DNA of 64,000 nucleotides from an uncultured Candidatus Saccharibacteria bacterium (GTDB lineage: Bacteria > Patescibacteriota > Saccharimonadia > Saccharimonadales > Saccharimonadaceae), in assembly GCA_947305705.1 (NCBI GenBank), contig CAMZEB010000002.1, positions 16,115 to 80,114 of the forward strand, given 5' to 3'. The translations under genes and the position numbers were made by a program. Numbering within the stretch: position 1 is the stretch's first letter; each line of letters opens with the position of its first letter. The notes beneath the pieces are model-generated. The model saw only the letters and a program-made list of their open reading frames with translations, did not search any database and was not told the DNA's origin. Positions 61,092 through 64,000 of this stretch are shown piece after piece.

Positions 61092-61208
61092 CCTAGATTA
61101 TATTGTTTAGGAACGTAACGGAGGCGGCTAGCCGAGTTCGAGACGGCCGCTACCCGTAAAGACGGGCTAGCGGAACGTCGTTTCCTAAACAGTATGATCT
61201 AGGTTTTT
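61087..61208 (+). repeat. Structured intergenic element, copy D, also downstream of typA
   Basis: Plus-strand copy: GTAACGGAGGC, GCCGAGTTCGAGACGGC, hairpin CGCTA-CCCGT-AAAG-ACGGG-(C)-TAGCG (61148-61172). Arms AAAAACCTAGAT (61087) and ATCTAGGTTTTT (61197), then TGTTTAGGAA with TTCCTAAACA, pair almost fully. Read on the minus strand it ends in TTTTT directly after typA, so it can act as the typA terminator. Confidence 0.88.
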
Positions 61209-61209
61209 A

Positions 61210-63027
61210 TTAATTATGATTCCGTGCGCGTTTTCGCATAATCGGATTCAATTCCTTCTTGCGAAGGCGGAGAGACTTTGGCGTGACCTCTAGGAGTTCG
61301 TCTTCCATCAAGAAGTCCAAGCACTGCTCTAGCGAGAGCTGCGTATATGGCGTCAGCTGAATCGCACCATCAGATGCGTGTGTACGCATATTCGTTAGCT
61401 GCTTTTCGCGGCAAACATTGATATCGAGTTCATCCTTCTTGCTAAGGCCAACAATCATACCCTGATAGACATCGACCTGTGGCGGAATATAGAGAATACC
61501 GCGCGCCTGAGCGGCGTCTAGCGCATAAGCCGTGCTCTGGCCTGCCTCAGAAGCAACCAATGCCCCGTTGCGCTCCTGATGGTAGTGCGAAGTGACCGGC
61601 TGATAACCCTTCGGCAGAGTATTCATAATCGCCGTGCCCTTCGTGCCAGTAAGAAGATTATTGCGCAAACCAATCAAAGCTGCCGTTGTAATAGTATAGA
61701 CAAAACGCGTGCTTCCAGAAGTCGTCATTTCCTGAGATACTAGCTCCGCCTTGCGTACGCCAAGCTCCTGCGAAACGGCGCCAACATATTCTGGCGATAC
61801 TTCAATCGTCAATTCCTCAACCGGCTCCATTTCTTTACCGTCTACTGTCTTGTAGACTACCTCCGGACGGCCTACTTCAAGCTCATAACCCTCGCGACGC
61901 ATCGTCTCAATCAAGACTGACAAATGCAACTCGCCACGACCAGACACCTTATAACCAAGGCCCTGTGGCTCCAAGCGAAGCGCAATGTTCGTTTCCAATT
62001 CCTTTTGCAAGCGGTCGCCAATCTGGCGCGAAGTTGTAAACTCACCCTCGCGACCCTTTAGTGGCGAAGTATTTGGCCCGATATAGATAGATAGCGTCGG
62101 CGCCTCAAGCTCAATCGTCGGAAGCGCCTCAGGATTATCGCCAGTCGCAATTGTATCGCCAATCGAAGCTGCACCAAGGCCAGCAAGCGCAACAATATCG
62201 CCCGCAATCGCCTCGTTCGTCTCCTCGCGACTTAGCCCACGATAAGTATAGAGACTATCGATCTTACCGCGCACCATTTCGCCATTAGTCTTAATGACCG
62301 TCACAGCCTCATTTTTCTTGAGTTTGCCTCGGAAAATCTTGCCAATCGCATACTTACCAAGATAGCTATCTGCTGCAAGCGCTGCCACGAGTAGCTGCGC
62401 GCCCTTGGAATCATCAACATCAACCTGCGGTTCTGGGATTTCATTAATAATCGCATCGAAAATCACGTGGAGGTCATTATCTAGCTCTGGCGTCTTGCCA
62501 GCCTTGCCGTCACGCGCAATCGCGTAATAAATCGGATATTTCAACTGATCTTCGTTTGTCGCAAGTTCTAGGAATAAATCTGCAATCTCATCCTCAACTT
62601 CGCCGAGGCGAGCCGCTGGCTTATCAATCTTGTTAATGATAACAATAGGAGTCAAATTCAATTCCAAAGCCTTTTGTAGCACAAACTTCGTCTGTGGCAT
62701 TGGCCCTTCCTGCGCATCAACAATCAAAAGTACGCCGTCCGCCATATTGAGCGTGCGCTCAACCTCGCCAGAGAAGTCGGCGTGGCCTGGCGTATCGATA
62801 ATATTAATCTTGTACCCGTTATGATAAACCGCCGTCTGCTTGGCAGTAATCGTAATACCGCGCTCATGCTCCTGATCGCCAGAGTCCATAATAAGAGTCT
62901 GACCCATCTCAGCCTGATTTTCACGAAAAGTATTGCTCTGTTTCAAGAGAGCGTCTACTAATGTTGTTTTGCCGTGGTCAACGTGCGCAATAATTGCCAC
63001 GTTGCGAATTTTACTCTTATTATTCAT
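61210..63027 (-). CDS. typA: Translational GTPase TypA/BipA
   Basis: 605 residues. G1 AHVDHGKTTLVD, switch region ERGITITAKQTA, G3 DTPGHADF, G4 NKIDKPAAR, then EF-G-like domains III and V and the BipA-specific C-terminal domain (GVRKAELVSQEM, KGYQPVTSHYHQERNGALVASE). It helps 50S assembly under stress. The start at 63027 (MNNKSKIRNVAIIAHVDHGK) is set by family alignment; AAGGG lies upstream and a TATAAT about 70 bases before. Confidence 0.96.
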   Translation of the reverse strand: MNNKSKIRNVAIIAHVDHGKTTLVDALLKQSNTFRENQAEMGQTLIMDSGDQEHERGITITAKQTAVYHNGYKINIIDTPGHADFSGEVERTLNMADGVLLIVDAQEGPMPQTKFVLQKALELNLTPIVIINKIDKPAARLGEVEDEIADLFLELATNEDQLKYPIYYAIARDGKAGKTPELDNDLHVIFDAIINEIPEPQVDVDDSKGAQLLVAALAADSYLGKYAIGKIFRGKLKKNEAVTVIKTNGEMVRGKIDSLYTYRGLSREETNEAIAGDIVALAGLGAASIGDTIATGDNPEALPTIELEAPTLSIYIGPNTSPLKGREGEFTTSRQIGDRLQKELETNIALRLEPQGLGYKVSGRGELHLSVLIETMRREGYELEVGRPEVVYKTVDGKEMEPVEELTIEVSPEYVGAVSQELGVRKAELVSQEMTTSGSTRFVYTITTAALIGLRNNLLTGTKGTAIMNTLPKGYQPVTSHYHQERNGALVASEAGQSTAYALDAAQARGILYIPPQVDVYQGMIVGLSKKDELDINVCREKQLTNMRTHASDGAIQLTPYTQLSLEQCLDFLMEDELLEVTPKSLRLRKKELNPIMRKRARNHN

Positions 63028-63131
63028 ATTGTTTACCCTTATAAAAGAATTACGGACGAGCAAAAACTCGCCCAAATTCCATACCATCGTTAATTATAAC
63101 AGATTATCTCAAATAAATAAAGCATTGGCAT

Positions 63132-63160
63132 AAAAAAATCAACCACGACGGGTTGTTTTT
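63132..63160 (-). terminator. Intrinsic terminator of tRNA-Val
   Basis: CAACC/GGTTG stem with 6-base loop and seven T on the minus strand. Confidence 0.85.
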
Positions 63161-63165
63161 TTGAG

Positions 63166-63242
63166 TGGTGGGCGGTATAGGATTCGAACCTATGACCTTA
63201 TCTACGTCAAAGATACGCTCTAGCCAACTGAGCTAACCGCCC
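63166..63242 (-). tRNA. tRNA-Val (anticodon GAC)
   Basis: Acceptor GGGCGGT/ACCGCCC, D arm GCTCAGTTGGCTAGAGC, anticodon stem TATCT/AGATA around TTGACGT (GAC), T arm ATAGGTTCGAATCCTAT, encoded CCA (63166-63168). Confidence 0.97.
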
Positions 63243-63300
63243 ACAGACTTTATTATTCTATCACGTATTTCCAAGAACTACAAGCGGAAGCCTTATTAAA

Positions 63301-63372
63301 TTGACAAAATTAGCCATCTGTGATATAATTATAATATAACTCACTGACAACAGCGTTCTTTTAAAGGAGGTC
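63301..63372 (+). promoter_or_regulatory. Promoter and leader of the 63378 gene
   Basis: TTGACA 63301-63306, 17 bases, TATAAT 63324-63329, then a second TATAAT; AAAGGAGGT ribosome site at 63363-63371. Confidence 0.85.
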
Positions 63373-63377
63373 AACAA

Positions 63378-63845
63378 ATGGGCTTTTTAGTTATGCACGA
63401 GAAGTTCAATACCTACAAAATCGATTTGGATTATGCCGAAATAGCAATCGGCATCAAAGACGGCTTATTAGAGCTGGAAACCCCAGGCACGATCGATATT
63501 GCCACATTCAAAAAGGAGTTTCTCGACAGCAATCTCCGCAAAGGTGACATCCGCTTTGGCGTCGAGATTACACCGATGTACATCTTCCCCACTGGCAATA
63601 TCGATAATTATGAAGGAAGATTTATCAAGATCACAAGCCGCGTCTCGAGCTGCACCTATGAGGGCAATCTTAGCGAAAACGCCTTCATTAGCGTCTGGAA
63701 AGATTGCTTCATAATGTTCGTCGAAAAGCTTATGAGCTATCTTGGTCAAAAAGAAGCACAAATCCGCTTCTACCACCGCAAGGATGTCACCAAGAACGAC
63801 TACGACATCGATTTTGTCAGAATCGAAAAAGAGTATTCGTTCTGA
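63378..63845 (+). CDS. Hypothetical protein, 155 residues
   Basis: Not recognised. Soluble alpha/beta protein without signal or membrane segment (KIDLDYAEIAIGIKDGLLELETPGTIDIATFKKEF, VSSCTYEGNLSENAFISVWKDCFIMFVEKLM). Perfect AAAGGAGGT site 6 bases before ATG, strong promoter and terminator: a highly expressed single-gene unit of the same build as the 5878 gene, with which it shares the TATAATTATAATATAACT promoter string but no obvious sequence similarity. Confidence 0.7.
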   Translation: MGFLVMHEKFNTYKIDLDYAEIAIGIKDGLLELETPGTIDIATFKKEFLDSNLRKGDIRFGVEITPMYIFPTGNIDNYEGRFIKITSRVSSCTYEGNLSENAFISVWKDCFIMFVEKLMSYLGQKEAQIRFYHRKDVTKNDYDIDFVRIEKEYSF

Positions 63846-63858
63846 TTCCCTCCAGAGT

Positions 63859-63887
63859 AGCACCCCAGCATTATCGGGGTGCTTTTT
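63859..63887 (+). terminator. Intrinsic terminator
   Basis: AGCACCCC/GGGGTGCT stem with a 9-base loop, then TTTT. Confidence 0.88.
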
Positions 63888-63896
63888 ATATCCTTC

Positions 63897-63925
63897 TTGC
63901 AATCTAGCAACAAAAGCGCTATAAT
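63897..63925 (+). promoter_or_regulatory. Promoter of tRNA-Lys
   Basis: TTGCAA 63897-63902, 17 bases, TATAAT 63920-63925. Confidence 0.7.
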
Positions 63926-63945
63926 AAACGAGTATTTTAATACAC

Positions 63946-64000
63946 GGGTCCGTAGCTCAGCCGGTTAGAGCACCTGCCTTTTAAGCAGGGTGTCGTGAGT
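63946..64000 (+). tRNA. tRNA-Lys (anticodon TTT), 3' end outside the window
   Basis: Acceptor 5' strand GGGTCCG, D arm GCTCAGCCGGTTAGAGC, anticodon stem CCTGC/GCAGG around CTTTTAA (TTT). The T arm and acceptor 3' strand are cut off by the window edge. Confidence 0.92.

Noticed and set aside
1..64000. Insertion sequence, integrase or prophage genes
   Set aside because: No transposase, recombinase, capsid or tail protein was recognised in any frame.

Overview
The window looks like part of the chromosome of a Patescibacteria/CPR bacterium, most likely Candidatus Saccharibacteria (TM7). This is inferred from gene content and compact layout, not from a marker gene. Supporting points are a thin but cell-wall-building gene set, small spacers, many small membrane or surface proteins of unknown family, and no amino-acid or cofactor biosynthesis genes. 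TGA is used as a stop (for example in the ATGA overlaps at 12514 and 18596), so the TGA=Gly code of Gracilibacteria/SR1 does not apply. The plus strand has more C than G wherever I counted it, on both sides of the main gene-orientation switch near 48 kb.

Layout. 1-16.5 kb: the tail of a Y-family DNA polymerase, dcd, polA, a fused PfkB-like/class I aldolase gene, rplY, a YgjV-GNAT membrane protein, uvrA, the murL-murD2 pair and uvrB. 16.6-24.8 kb: a surface block with two Thr/Pro-rich anchored paralogues, a two-gene operon encoding a 1436-residue secreted protein, and a small alarmone synthetase. 24.8-47 kb: gltX, a DUF3048 protein, a HerA-like ATPase, a K+-type membrane pyrophosphatase with its own upstream small ORF, a beta-helix surface protein, der, a PIN-PhoH protein, pth, a probable structured RNA gene, topA, a sigma-region-4/HARE-HTH regulator, a glycosyltransferase and a VirD4/TraD-like ATPase. 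47-49 kb: a flippase-like membrane protein and a gene-free 0.9 kb stretch carrying an 11-bp-phased repeat array. 49-59.5 kb, all minus strand: a division and cell-wall cluster (rsmH, a 20-codon ORF, ftsL, ftsI, mraY, ftsW, murG) followed by pyk, pgk and an FtsQ-like gene. 59.5-64 kb: an unexplained leader region, a membrane protein, two copies of a structured repeat, typA and tRNA genes.

How genes work together. MurL-MurD2 would supply D-glutamate to the same peptidoglycan pathway that MraY, MurG, FtsI and FtsW complete, and no ordinary murD or murI is seen here. The aldolase fusion, pgk and pyk are glycolytic steps. UvrA, UvrB, PolA and the Y-family polymerase are repair genes.

Two expression modes stand out. 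Many housekeeping genes have a -10 box ending 6-8 bases before the ATG and no Shine-Dalgarno site, so they are probably leaderless. Most other genes, largely stress, surface or unknown ones, have a full -35/-10 promoter, a 40-100 base leader and a strong Shine-Dalgarno site. The most novel-looking items are a four-copy intergenic element with a conserved core inside long, sequence-variable but complementary arms (14.46, 33.66, 60.96 and 61.09 kb), the 11-bp-phased array at 48.24-48.39 kb, the orphan RNA at 38.2-38.5 kb, and the PfkB-like/aldolase fusion.
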